A stretch of DNA of 7,894 nt from Pseudomonadota bacterium (GTDB lineage Bacteria; Pseudomonadota; Alphaproteobacteria; Rhizobiales; Hyphomicrobiaceae). The position numbers were made by a program, and so were the translations under genes. This document shows positions 1-6,023 of the stretch, piece by piece; position 1 is the first letter of the stretch; each line of letters begins with the position of its first letter. The notes beneath the pieces were generated by a model, which did not search any database, was not told the DNA's origin, and saw only the letters and a list, made by a program, of their open reading frames with translations. The DNA is taken from contig JAFAFW010000008.1 in NCBI GenBank assembly GCA_023423275.1, positions 1-7,894 of the forward strand, read 5' to 3'.

Positions 1-6
1 TGCCGC

Positions 7-120
7 CTACAGCAGCTCCCTCGCCTTCGGGTCACCCTGCGGCAGCTTCGCTGCCCGCTCTATCATCAGGTATGCGGCCAGCATCCTCTCTTCCCAACTC
101 AGCGTATCGAGCAGGCTCAT
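7..120 (-). CDS. small hypothetical protein, 37 aa, translationally coupled to the upstream gene
   Basis: The product begins MSLLDTLSWEERMLAAYL and ends PKARELL. It is mostly helical in character, with an acidic/basic mix and no signal peptide or membrane span. I do not recognise the family. The start at 120 is well supported. Its ATG overlaps the TGA of the preceding leftward gene as ATGA, and a Shine-Dalgarno GGAGG lies six bases upstream (plus-strand positions 127-131), inside the codons for the upstream protein's Pro/Gly-rich tail. This arrangement implies translational coupling, so the protein probably works with or alongside the upstream product. An upstream extension in the same frame exists but has no comparable start signal. 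The stop at 7-9 lies inside the window, so the gene is complete. Confidence 0.6.
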   Translation of the reverse strand: MSLLDTLSWEERMLAAYLMIERAAKLPQGDPKARELL

Positions 121-695
121 GGAGGGCCTCCCGGATTGGCAGCCTTGCGCTGCGCGTCGCGTGCCGACCACTCGGCCTTGCGTAGCGCGTTCTCGGCCAG
201 CACCTGGGCGATGATGTCCGCATCCAGGTCGTCGTCCCAGGGACCGGAAAGGCCGTCGGGCGACAGCGTGAAGGACGGCAGCTTGTGGCGCTTGGGCCAC
301 CACTTGATCCGCTCCCGCACCCGCAGCACCAGCCGTTCGATCACCGGATCGCCGAGGTCGGCCTCGCGGTAGCCAGTCAGCGGATACTCGACCCAGCCGG
401 TGCCCTTGCGCGGTATCAGCCGCCAGTGCATGCGCCCGTCGCGTTGGTAGGTGCGGCGCCCATCGAAGATCAGCGCGCTGGCGTCCAACTCACAGAGGAA
501 AACACGCACATTCTGTTTCCGCAACCGGCGTCGTCGTGCCTCGCGGACCTGCAGCGCGGCGTCGGCGAGGTTGGTCCGGGTGATCCAGTTGGCTTCACGC
601 TACTGGGCCATCGCCCAGCCAATCGCATCGGCGACGATGTCGTGGACACCGAAGTCGAACCGAAGCTGGCGGCTATCGCCGTGTTTGGTTGTCAT
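117..695 (-). pseudogene. hypothetical protein (about 192 codons) interrupted by an in-frame amber stop at codon 32
   Basis: Reading leftward from ATG at 695, the frame gives MTTKHGDSRQLRFDFGVHDI and so on, then TAG at 602-600, then continues without another stop to TGA at 119-117. Protein-like sequence runs through the stop: REANWITRTNLADAALQVRE follows it directly. The C-terminal part is charged, with a WWPKRHK segment, an acidic DDDLDAD stretch and a Pro/Gly tail. A shorter ORF could restart at TTG 524 (135 aa), but that would drop about 57 codons of coherent sequence. The family is unknown to me. No Shine-Dalgarno is visible before 695. A TATAGT box (plus 707-712) sits only 11 bases upstream, and the preceding leftward ORF ends at 708, so either near-leaderless transcription or read-through is possible. 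TAG is one base from CAG or TGG, so a recent nonsense mutation or a base-call error fits best. Confidence 0.6.
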
Positions 696-707
696 GGGAT
701 AATTGAA

Positions 708-884
708 CTATACGCACTTCGCGGCGGAATAGGAAGTTCTCGGATCAAAATTCCGCTGCGACAAGACGTATCCGACAGCCTGGAGAGCGCGCAGGAACCG
801 CGTATCAACAGATCCGAAAATCGCCGCTGGATCTTTAAGGAAACGGAGGGCGTCCGCGGCGCCGATAGTCTTGCCAAACGACAT
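708..884 (-). CDS. possible small hypothetical protein, 58 aa
   Basis: The frame from ATG 884 begins MSFGKTIGAADALRFLKDPA and ends YSAAKCV. It has a balanced composition without low complexity. An extension upstream to TTG 953 adds a hydrophobic stretch (SLLSWAALCI) that could be a signal or simply the wrong start. No clear ribosome-binding site precedes either start. Supporting context is modest: it lies on the same strand as the two genes to its left, and its stop is 12 bases from the next start, a spacing typical of an operon. No family is recognised. The alternative is that this is non-coding spacer. Confidence 0.3.
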   Translation of the reverse strand: MSFGKTIGAADALRFLKDPAAIFGSVDTRFLRALQAVGYVLSQRNFDPRTSYSAAKCV

Positions 885-984
885 ATCCGAGATACACAAA
901 GCCGCCCAGGAAAGGAGAGAGAAAGAGCAGAGGAACCCATCCGTCCAGACCAAGCATCTCCAAATAGACTGTCCCCAGCACCGA

Positions 985-1245
985 ATGTCTTTCGATCATT
1001 ATCAAGCCTACCCCGACATGACGACTGGCATCACGTCACTACCGGCTGTGCGTCTCATCGACCTCGACCCGGAGAGCGTCTTCGCGCCAAGCCGCCGCCC
1101 CGGTTGGAAAGTCACACACCTCGTTGCTCACGATCACTGGCACATCGAGCGTGCAGATCGCGGTGTGATTGACCCGCAGGACGAACAAGGGCGTCTCATC
1201 GTAGCAGCGTGCAAGGATTTCTTCGCTCGGTTGGAGAGCAGATAG
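985..1245 (+). CDS. possible small hypothetical protein, 86 aa
   Basis: The frame from ATG 985 begins MSFDHYQAYPDMTTG and ends ACKDFFARLESR. It is soluble and rich in histidine in the middle (HLVAHDHWHIER). A later ATG at 1018 and an upstream TTG at 871 are alternative starts. None has a convincing Shine-Dalgarno site; a purine-rich GGAGAGAGAAAG around 914-925 is too far from 985. The opposite strand is also open over 1039-1300 with reasonable codon use, so strand assignment is uncertain. I prefer the plus strand because it ends cleanly in a charged tail and has a methionine start. No family is recognised. Confidence 0.33.
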   Translation: MSFDHYQAYPDMTTGITSLPAVRLIDLDPESVFAPSRRPGWKVTHLVAHDHWHIERADRGVIDPQDEQGRLIVAACKDFFARLESR

Positions 1246-1288
1246 GGCGATCGCGTCGGCGACGATGAGGCTCACGATAAAGCGACGA

Positions 1289-1375
1289 GTTCCGCTCCTG
1301 ACCCGGAGCGGCCATTGGCAATGTTTAACCCAAAGTGGACATACCGCTGGCAATGTCGCTTCCGACCGCGATGAT
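1289..1375. repeat. mosaic of degenerate intergenic repeat units (CCGCTT/GACCC/AGCGGACAT type)
   Basis: A unit at 1289-1319 contains CCGCTCCTGACCCGGAGCGG followed by CCATTGGC. A second partial unit at 1327-1342 reads AACCCAAAGTGGACAT, and a third, weaker one follows (AATGTCGCTTCCGACCGCGA, around 1352-1371). These resemble degenerate repeats that I associate with Bradyrhizobium intergenic regions. A related copy lies at 3594-3624 in this window, matching 21 of 31 positions by eye. The cluster fills most of the spacer before the secreted NHL-protein gene. Its function is unknown. Confidence 0.4.
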
Positions 1376-1437
1376 ACCAACAGGTCATGTTCCCGCGGAA
1401 CACGGATTAATGAGCACGATTGAGCGAGGTGACGACC

Positions 1438-3522
1438 ATGCGCCTGCCATTTCTTGCCTTTGCTTTTGTCACAATAAGCTTCGGCCAGGTCGCCTCGGCC
1501 CAGCAATTTTCTGGTAACGTCAACGGCGGCGGTGCGCCTATCGCAAGGTCGACAGTGACGCTATGGATTGCGGGTGAGGGAGCCGCCACCAGGTTGTCGG
1601 AAACAAGCTCGGGCGACGACGGCGCCTTTCGCGTTGAGTTCGACACCGAGAAAGCTAGCGGCGGCGTACTTTACCTGACCGCCAGGGGCGGAGAGCCTAA
1701 GATCGGCAGCTCCCGGGCAGCGAATCCGGCCATCGCGTTGATGGCAACGTTAGGCGCCACGGCCCCGAAAAAAGTGACCATCAACGAGCTTACGACCGTG
1801 GCATCGGTTTGGACGGGCGCGCAGTTCCTGAAAGGTGAAGTGCTGAGCGGGCATGCGCTCGGATTGAAGATCGCCGCGGGTAATGTGCCGAACCTGGTGG
1901 ACCTCACGACCGGCGGCTGGGGTCCTGCGATCCAGGATCCCCTGAACAGCACGCAGACGACCTCTCTTGCTACATTGAACACCTTGGGTGGCTTGCTGTC
2001 GGGCTGTATCGGCCGCGTGCACGCAGACGCCTGCGAAAGATTGTTCGAAGCGTCAACGCCGCCGGGAGGAGCCGCCCCGACCGACACGTTGACCGCGGCC
2101 CAGGCCATCGCGCTGCATCCCTGGAATGCGCCCGAGAAGCTGTTTGCGTTGGTGGACTATTTTTATCCGGCCCAGAAGGGACCAGGTTCCCGCGCCGTCC
2201 CGTTCCGACCTTACCTTCTATTCGCTCCCAACACATGGACCATCGCGCTGCGTTACGCCGGGGGTGGTTTGAGCGGCCTCGGCGGCATCGGCATCGACGC
2301 CGACGGCGACGCTTGGGCGGCGAACAATCAGATGGCCGGCTCGCAGTCGACGATGTTCGGCGGCATCGGCGGTACGCTCTCCGAACTGGCGCCGGATGGC
2401 CGCCCCATCTCGCCGATGACAACAGGCTATACCGGCGGAGGCGTGGACTTTCCCGGCTGGGGCCTCACCATCGCGGGCGACGGCAAGGTGTGGGTGACAA
2501 GTATCGAAGGCAAGACCATTTCTGTCTTCGATGGGAACGGAAAGCCGCTGTCCCCGCCGACCGGCTACAATCTGGACGGACAGCTCGGTGGAATGCAGGG
2601 CATCAACACGACCTCCGATGGCGACGTGTGGGCGCTCGATTCAAGCAAGAGCCAGATCGTCCACTTGCCGAAAGGCGATCCGGCCAAGGCGCGCATCCTG
2701 TGCCGCACCGTCGACGGCAAGCCCGTCGACGGCACGTGCCAGGTGAATGGACCGTTCCACGTCGCGTTCGACCAGCAGGGCCGGGTCCTGGTTTCCAACG
2801 CCAACTCCAACACGGTGACGCGCTTCCCGGCGGACGATCCCGGCAAGGCCGAACATTTGACGGTCGGCTACAGCCCCCATGCCATCGCCATCGACAGCCA
2901 GGGCAACGCATGGGTCGCGAACACGCTCGGCGAGCCGAGCACGAGGGAAAAGCTGGGTTTGCTCCGGATGAAGCTGCGGAGCACTTTGGAAAGCAAGCTG
3001 GCGCCGGCAGGCGGCGGTGATGAGACCGTGGAGAAGTTCATCGCCCTCGTCCGCATCATCGAGGAGTTTCCCGGTGGCAGTGTGAGCATGATCCGCCCGG
3101 AGGGCGCCCAGGCACCCGCTCCGTCGTTTGACGGGGGAGGAAGCATTAGCGGTCCATGGGGCATTACAATTGACGGCAACGACCACGTATGGGTTGCCAA
3201 CGGTTTCGGCAAAACACTGACCGAGCTTTGCGGCGTGCGTACCGAGACATGCCCTCCCGGTTTCAAGACGGGCGACCCGATCTCTCCGCCCAAGACCGGC
3301 TATGCGGGGAAGGGGATGCAATTCCTAACCGGCGTTGCGGTCGATCCGGCCGGCAATGTGTGGGCCGCCAATAACATCGATCTCATGGATGAGGTCTGTC
3401 TGACGAAAATCCCTGACGAGAGCCTCTCGACGCGCTGTGGCGGCAACGGCTTCGTGGTGTTCTTCGGGTTGGCGAAACCCGTGCGGACACCGGTGGTCGG
3501 CAGCCAGGTACAACGCTGGTAA
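1438..3522 (+). CDS. secreted NHL-repeat beta-propeller protein with N-terminal carboxypeptidase-regulatory-like domain
   Basis: A 694-residue protein. The start at 1438 has GAGGTGA six bases upstream and begins a signal peptide (MRLPFLAFAFVTISFGQVASA) that should be cut after Ala21 (ASA|QQ), so it is exported to the periplasm or outside. Residues about 24-90 (FSGNVNGGGAPIARSTVTLW) look like a beta-sandwich of the carboxypeptidase-regulatory type. A linker domain at about 100-270 holds two cysteines in LLSGCIGRVHADACERL. From about 283 seven propeller motifs follow: GIGIDADGDAWAANN, GLTIAGDGKVWVT, GINTTSDGDVWAL, HVAFDQQGRVLVSN, AIAIDSQGNAWVAN, GITIDGNDHVWVAN and GVAVDPAGNVWAAN. An insertion rich in helix-forming residues (about 500-560) separates motifs five and six. 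NHL or virginiamycin-lyase-like propellers usually bind ligands or proteins. No catalytic residues can be assigned from sequence, so an extracellular binding role is inference. It appears to be a single-gene unit, with no close downstream gene on this strand. Confidence 0.93.
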   Translation: MRLPFLAFAFVTISFGQVASAQQFSGNVNGGGAPIARSTVTLWIAGEGAATRLSETSSGDDGAFRVEFDTEKASGGVLYLTARGGEPKIGSSRAANPAIALMATLGATAPKKVTINELTTVASVWTGAQFLKGEVLSGHALGLKIAAGNVPNLVDLTTGGWGPAIQDPLNSTQTTSLATLNTLGGLLSGCIGRVHADACERLFEASTPPGGAAPTDTLTAAQAIALHPWNAPEKLFALVDYFYPAQKGPGSRAVPFRPYLLFAPNTWTIALRYAGGGLSGLGGIGIDADGDAWAANNQMAGSQSTMFGGIGGTLSELAPDGRPISPMTTGYTGGGVDFPGWGLTIAGDGKVWVTSIEGKTISVFDGNGKPLSPPTGYNLDGQLGGMQGINTTSDGDVWALDSSKSQIVHLPKGDPAKARILCRTVDGKPVDGTCQVNGPFHVAFDQQGRVLVSNANSNTVTRFPADDPGKAEHLTVGYSPHAIAIDSQGNAWVANTLGEPSTREKLGLLRMKLRSTLESKLAPAGGGDETVEKFIALVRIIEEFPGGSVSMIRPEGAQAPAPSFDGGGSISGPWGITIDGNDHVWVANGFGKTLTELCGVRTETCPPGFKTGDPISPPKTGYAGKGMQFLTGVAVDPAGNVWAANNIDLMDEVCLTKIPDESLSTRCGGNGFVVFFGLAKPVRTPVVGSQVQRW

Positions 3523-3525
3523 GCT

Positions 3526-3553
3526 ATCGCATAGCGGTATGCCGCTCAGCGAT
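3526..3553 (+). terminator. imperfect hairpin four bases after the NHL-protein gene
   Basis: ATCGC pairs with GCGAT (3526-3530 with 3549-3553). Inside a 2x2 mismatch, AGCGG pairs with CCGCT (3533-3537 with 3542-3546) around a TATG loop. The position directly after the stop fits a transcript end, but no T-tract follows, so it is either a weak or factor-assisted terminator or a 3'-end-stabilising stem. Confidence 0.35.
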
Positions 3554-3593
3554 TAGTTGTACCATTTGCGTCCGCCGAGGCCGTCGCAGAACA

Positions 3594-3624
3594 GGTCTGC
3601 TTGTGGCCCGAAGCGGACGTTATC
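3594..3624. repeat. degenerate intergenic repeat copy at the 3' end of the DUF4279 remnant
   Basis: The segment contains TCTGCTTGTGGCCCGAAGCGG followed by ACGTTATC. It aligns with the unit at 1289-1319 with about ten mismatches in 31 positions. CGTCCGC (3569-3575) and GCGGACG (3613-3619) form a 7-bp inverted repeat around it. The stop codon of the DUF4279 frame (3620-3622) falls inside the repeat, so the repeat may have supplied the gene's present end. Confidence 0.35.
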
Positions 3625-4061
3625 TCTGCGCATCTGTGAAGACCTCGTTTCCCAAGTCCAAGCCAAGTTTGGCCAGATCTGCGAGTGTAGAAACCGGCAC
3701 CTCGTCACCGAAATATCCGTCGCCTAAGAACTGAATTATGAGGGTGACTGAGCCACCCGTTTGCCTAACGCGTCATGAATGCCTCGTGCGGTTGCAACCT
3801 CGCGACGAGGGCCTCCACCTCGGTCCGGAACCACTGATCCATAGTTGTGTGGCGCATGGAGTGGCGCCAACGCGTATCAGGATACCTTCCTGCTAATTGC
3901 TTGCCGGTCGGCGTGAATTTCGGATCGCCCACGCAATGTGAATGAGTGGCCGAAAGGCCCAGTGCGTGCTCTATGTCCATCGGGCGAAGCGTGGGATGCC
4001 TGATGAACAACTCGACGTCAAAGCGCTTTGCGGAACCAGCGCTTTCAGCGTTGTTGGACAT
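3620..4061 (-). pseudogene. DUF4279-family protein split by a one-base frameshift
   Basis: The start at 4061 has AAAGGGA eight to ten bases upstream. The first frame begins MSNNAESAGSAKRFDVELFI and runs to a TAG at 3765-3767 after LQPHEAFMTR (98 aa). In the neighbouring frame the sequence continues without a gap as VRQTGGSVTLIIQFLGDGYF and ends LAKLGLDLGNEVFTDAQR at 3620. Together the parts give about 147 residues with the DUF4279 layout: an N-terminal strand (RFDVELFI), a Leu-Gly-Leu-Ser segment (HALGLSATHSH), a central W..S.. region (DTRWRHSM), a helix of the LVARLQP type and a C-terminal 'L..La.LGl.l' helix. Total length is 3n+1, consistent with loss of one base near 3768-3772 (CGC-GTT now CGTT). 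The function of DUF4279 is not established. The family match is from memory and moderately strong. Confidence 0.75.
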
Positions 4062-4094
4062 CGTATTTCCCTTTCTCAGGCTTCGCTCTCGATA

Positions 4095-4115
4095 AGTATA
4101 CGTGACGGATGTCAC
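4095..4115 (-). promoter_or_regulatory. candidate promoter and palindromic operator of the DUF4279 gene
   Basis: On the minus strand a -10-like TATACT (plus 4095-4100) lies about 33 bases before the ATG at 4061. Directly upstream, where the -35/-10 spacer would be, is a perfect palindrome GTGAC-N4-GTCAC (4102-4115). ATAAGT at 4092-4097 and ACTTAT at 4114-4119 add an outer repeat around it. No good -35 hexamer is present, which suits an activator- or repressor-controlled promoter. The regulator is unknown. Confidence 0.4.
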
Positions 4116-4121
4116 TTATTG

Positions 4122-4374
4122 GCCCATCTCTGCCCTACAATCGAATATTCGGTGTGGGTCCGCTTGTCCTCCGATCACGTTGGATTGCCGATTGTCTCGA
4201 TCACCACCCGTTCATAACGCCGACCACGCGCCCATGACACGCAGTGGCAGCAGGTGGACCCGTCGGCTTTGTCAACGGCGCGGCCTCAAATCGCCCCCAG
4301 TCGAGCGCTCCCAGCCATGAGATGACGCATGCAGTGCGCTTTGTCGCTGATGCGTTTCATGTCTAACACGTGGA
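4122..4374. other. stretch without assignable gene
   Basis: Between the DUF4279 promoter and the decayed coding region I see no ORF with a ribosome-binding site on either strand. A minus-strand frame from about 4343 (MKRISDKAHCMRHLM...) ends after 24 codons and may be the tail of the decayed gene to its right. No tRNA, terminator or strong repeat is visible. Confidence 0.3.
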
Positions 4375-4760
4375 TCAGGACCGTAGGCCAGACGATGAAT
4401 TCGTAGAATTATATCGTGTGGCGAGGAATGTCTGAAAACCCTCGTATTCCAGAGCGATCTTCGCCATACCGAATTTAAGATCCGCGACAGATCTCCGTAG
4501 TCCCCATAGACGCGACCGTCGGCAAGCAGGTTCCGCCGTACTCCTTCCAGACGAAGATTGAGTAGTTGACTTCAATCGCTCCGGCGCCAGTTGCGATGTA
4601 CCCTCATTCTTTCAAGTCACCGGATCATACGCATCCCGACGGCCGCACTGTCCCTGGCGAGAGCGGCCTCGCCCGCGATGTTCGGTATAGGCGGCGAACT
4701 TGTCAGGTGATCTCGACGCGGCACCAGCTATCGTCGATGATGATGTCAGCGTCCAAATAT
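4375..4760 (-). pseudogene. unrecognised coding sequence broken into several frames
   Basis: No single frame is open, but protein-like segments follow each other in order on the minus strand. They are DADIIIDDSWCRVEIT (4753-4706, then TGA), PPIPNIAGEAALARDSAAVG followed by MRMIR (to TGA at 4619-4617), GDLKE-stop-GYIATGAGAIEVNYSIFV followed by WKEYGG (4621-4532), NLLADGRVYGDYGDLSRI (4532-4479) and KFGMAKIALEYEGFQTFLA (from about 4478). Each begins where the previous one ends, with shifts of one base or an in-frame stop between. This is the pattern of a gene of at least 130 codons carrying two internal stops and about three frameshifts. I do not recognise the family. The start is unclear and may lie right of 4760, where another open segment (IHDILIGIYDIVFANIW) is seen. 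Confidence 0.42.
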
Positions 4761-4855
4761 TTGCGAAGACGATGTCGTAGATGCCGATCAGGATGTCGTG
4801 TATGATCTGCGCGTCACCACACTGCAACCGTGGCTGCGTCGCTTGCACCATTACC

Positions 4856-4883
4856 TTGCAAAATCAGAAATCGAACCTATATT
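4856..4883 (+). promoter_or_regulatory. candidate sigma-70 promoter of cspA
   Basis: TTGCAA (4856-4861) and TATATT (4878-4883) are separated by 16 bases. Transcription would begin near 4890 and give a leader of about 115 bases before the cspA ATG, a length typical of cold-shock genes. No competing promoter is seen closer to the gene. Confidence 0.45.
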
Positions 4884-4960
4884 GCAAGGATCGACCTTTG
4901 CTTGTGACGTCATTCGAGAGCAAACGCTCCGTCAGATTTCCTCTCAAAAAATCGATCTCA

Positions 4961-4980
4961 ACCCGCGAGGCAATGCGGGT
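4961..4980 (+). promoter_or_regulatory. hairpin in the cspA 5' leader
   Basis: ACCCGC (4961-4966) pairs perfectly with GCGGGT (4975-4980) around an 8-base loop, 27 bases before the start codon and just upstream of the ribosome-binding site AAAGGAAA. It could tune leader structure with temperature, as known for other csp leaders. That role is inferred from position only. Confidence 0.35.
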
Positions 4981-5007
4981 ACAACGTGATTTCGAAAGGA
5001 AATCGTT

Positions 5008-5217
5008 ATGAATACTGGTATTGTAAAGTGGTTCAATTCCGCAAAGGGATTCGGCTTCATTCAACCGGACAACGGCGGGCCGGATGTTTTCGTCCATATA
5101 TCCGCGGTTGAGAGAGCAGGAATGCATTCTTTGAACGAGGGACAGAAGGTCACTTTTGACGTGGTCCAGAATCCCAAGTCAGGAAAATCCGCTGCCGAGA
5201 ACCTTCAGGCGGCGTAA
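5008..5217 (+). CDS. cspA: cold-shock protein, CspA family
   Basis: The 69-residue product is a complete cold-shock domain, a five-stranded OB-fold that binds single-stranded RNA and DNA and acts as an RNA chaperone in the cytoplasm. Both nucleic-acid-binding motifs are intact: RNP1 KGFGFI at residues 13-18 and RNP2 VFVHI at 27-31, together with the aromatic patch KWFN at 7-10. Length is normal for the family. The start is set by AAAGGAAA a few bases upstream. It stands alone, with its own candidate promoter, a long leader and a strong terminator, so it is a monocistronic unit. Genomes of this group carry several csp paralogues, so the symbol marks the family rather than strict orthology, and cold inducibility cannot be told from sequence. 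Confidence 0.97.
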   Translation: MNTGIVKWFNSAKGFGFIQPDNGGPDVFVHISAVERAGMHSLNEGQKVTFDVVQNPKSGKSAAENLQAA

Positions 5218-5278
5218 CGATTGTCATTCGCTCCCGCTGACCACGGATGTACTGGCAGCAAAGCTGAGTGGCGCGAGA

Positions 5279-5310
5279 GGTCGGGTTAGCACCCGGCCTT
5301 TTTGTTTTTA
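5279..5310 (+). terminator. intrinsic terminator of cspA
   Basis: GGTCGGGT (5279-5286) pairs with ACCCGGCC (5291-5298) over eight base pairs including one G-T, with a TAGC loop. TTTTTGTTTTTA follows at once. It lies 62 bases after the cspA stop and before the convergent gene. Confidence 0.87.
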
Positions 5311-5342
5311 GTCCGAGCCTTCCATCTGCCGAGCTATGCACG

Positions 5343-5570
5343 CTACGCATCACCTTCGTTCGGCCAGAGCTCTGCGGGCTTCGCGTTCTGCGAGGTGGCT
5401 CGAGCGGATTGTATGAGTTTTCGAAGCTGACTCAACAGGGACGGCCCCGTGATCTGGTACAGCTCGTAGCCTTCGACTACCAGCATCCGTCTAATATCGC
5501 TGACTGATGAGTAGTCGCCCGATCGGGCCAGCTCAAACGCGCGCTCAATCGGAGTTCTTCGATAGTCCAT
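5343..5570 (-). CDS. small hypothetical protein, 75 aa, possibly helix-turn-helix-like
   Basis: The product begins MDYRRTPIERAFELARSGDY and continues through a segment (SVSDIRRML, then GYELYQITGPSLLSQLRKLI) that resembles a compact helical fold of the kind seen in small DNA-binding proteins. That likeness is my inference and no family was verified. Small proteins with this N-terminal pattern (RTPIERAFELARSG) are, as I recall, frequent in Bradyrhizobium, which supports it as a real gene. It is soluble, has no cysteine and ends in an acidic tail. The ATG at 5570 has only a weak ribosome-binding site. It converges on cspA and diverges from the 83-aa gene at 5772, sharing a 200-base upstream region with inverted repeats. 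Confidence 0.7.
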   Translation of the reverse strand: MDYRRTPIERAFELARSGDYSSVSDIRRMLVVEGYELYQITGPSLLSQLRKLIQSARATSQNAKPAELWPNEGDA

Positions 5571-5600
5571 GCGCTGATCTGGGGACGAATAGGACCAAAT

Positions 5601-5617
5601 TCAACGGTTCTCGTTGA
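5601..5617. promoter_or_regulatory. perfect inverted repeat TCAACG-N5-CGTTGA
   Basis: The arms at 5601-5606 and 5612-5617 match exactly and are centred about 39 bases upstream of the ATG of the leftward 75-aa gene. Position and symmetry suit a regulator-binding site. No promoter hexamers could be assigned with confidence. Confidence 0.3.
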
Positions 5618-5635
5618 GCGGTAGCTTCAGCGACT

Positions 5636-5666
5636 CCTCTCATCAGTATCCACTGCTGGTGAGAGG
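5636..5666. promoter_or_regulatory. strong hairpin in the divergent intergenic region
   Basis: CCTCTCA (5636-5642) pairs with TGAGAGG (5660-5666). After one mismatch the stem continues as CAG with CTG, leaving a 9-base loop. No T-tract follows on either strand, so it is more likely an operator or RNA element than a terminator. It lies about 105 bases before the 83-aa gene. A short palindrome GATAA-A-TTATC (5687-5697) begins the AT-rich stretch that follows and that probably holds the rightward promoter. Confidence 0.33.
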
Positions 5667-5771
5667 CGCACCCCCTTACGCAAATAGATAAATTATCATT
5701 CCCCCTGCATCGGTGAATTTATTTCTAACAAGCTGATGTAATTCAACCTGCCCGCCTCCATTTCATGTAGG

Positions 5772-6023
5772 ATGGATGAGTTCGATTTCAGAAAATCAGC
5801 AGAAATTTTCATAAACACTGGCCGGCGAGGAAGTCGAGGCCGTGTTGCTTACCATCGTTTCAGCACTGCGGCCGAAGCTATACGCTATGCAGTCGAGACG
5901 CTTCCATCCAGTTTGCTGCTAAGTGTTGTCTTGGAGTCCGACGAGCTTCGGTTCAACGGAAATCAGATCCGAAATCTTTACGAACAAGATGGCTATCCCC
6001 TGACACGTACTAAGCCGACATAA
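5772..6023 (+). CDS. small hypothetical protein, 83 aa
   Basis: The product begins MDEFDFRKSAEIFINTGRRG and contains YHRFSTAAEAIRYAVETLP and LESDELRFNGNQIRNLYEQD. This gives a beta-strand/helix pattern with a basic patch near the N-terminus. It recalls a family of about 80-residue proteins frequent in rhizobia (the 'RFDTAAEAIRFAIE' pattern), which I cannot name with certainty. The ATG at 5772 is chosen because the conserved-looking sequence starts there; the ribosome-binding site (TAGG) is weak. It is transcribed away from the 75-aa gene, from an AT-rich upstream region. No neighbour is close enough on this strand to claim an operon. Confidence 0.7.
   Translation: MDEFDFRKSAEIFINTGRRGSRGRVAYHRFSTAAEAIRYAVETLPSSLLLSVVLESDELRFNGNQIRNLYEQDGYPLTRTKPT

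Noticed and set aside
705..739. Resemblance to a yeast FRT recombination site (GAATAGGAAGTTC and CTATAC on opposite sides)
   Set aside because: One arm has a mismatch, the other is shortened, and the spacer is not the required 8 bases, so it is probably a coincidence rather than a site or a vector scar.
2235..3321. Long open frames on both strands inside the NHL-protein gene
   Set aside because: They are Arg/Pro/His-rich shadows that high-GC coding sequence produces. They have no start signals, and the secreted protein in the main frame explains the whole segment.
3553..3633. 26-codon minus-strand ORF beginning MRRDNVRFGPQADLF
   Set aside because: It lies in the degenerate intergenic repeat, and similar peptides arise wherever this type of repeat is translated. 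It lacks a ribosome-binding site.
4781..5011. Plus-strand frames reading into cspA from 4781 and 4798
   Set aside because: They overlap the inferred cspA promoter and leader, have weak starts, and end at or next to the cspA start. They are unlikely to be translated.
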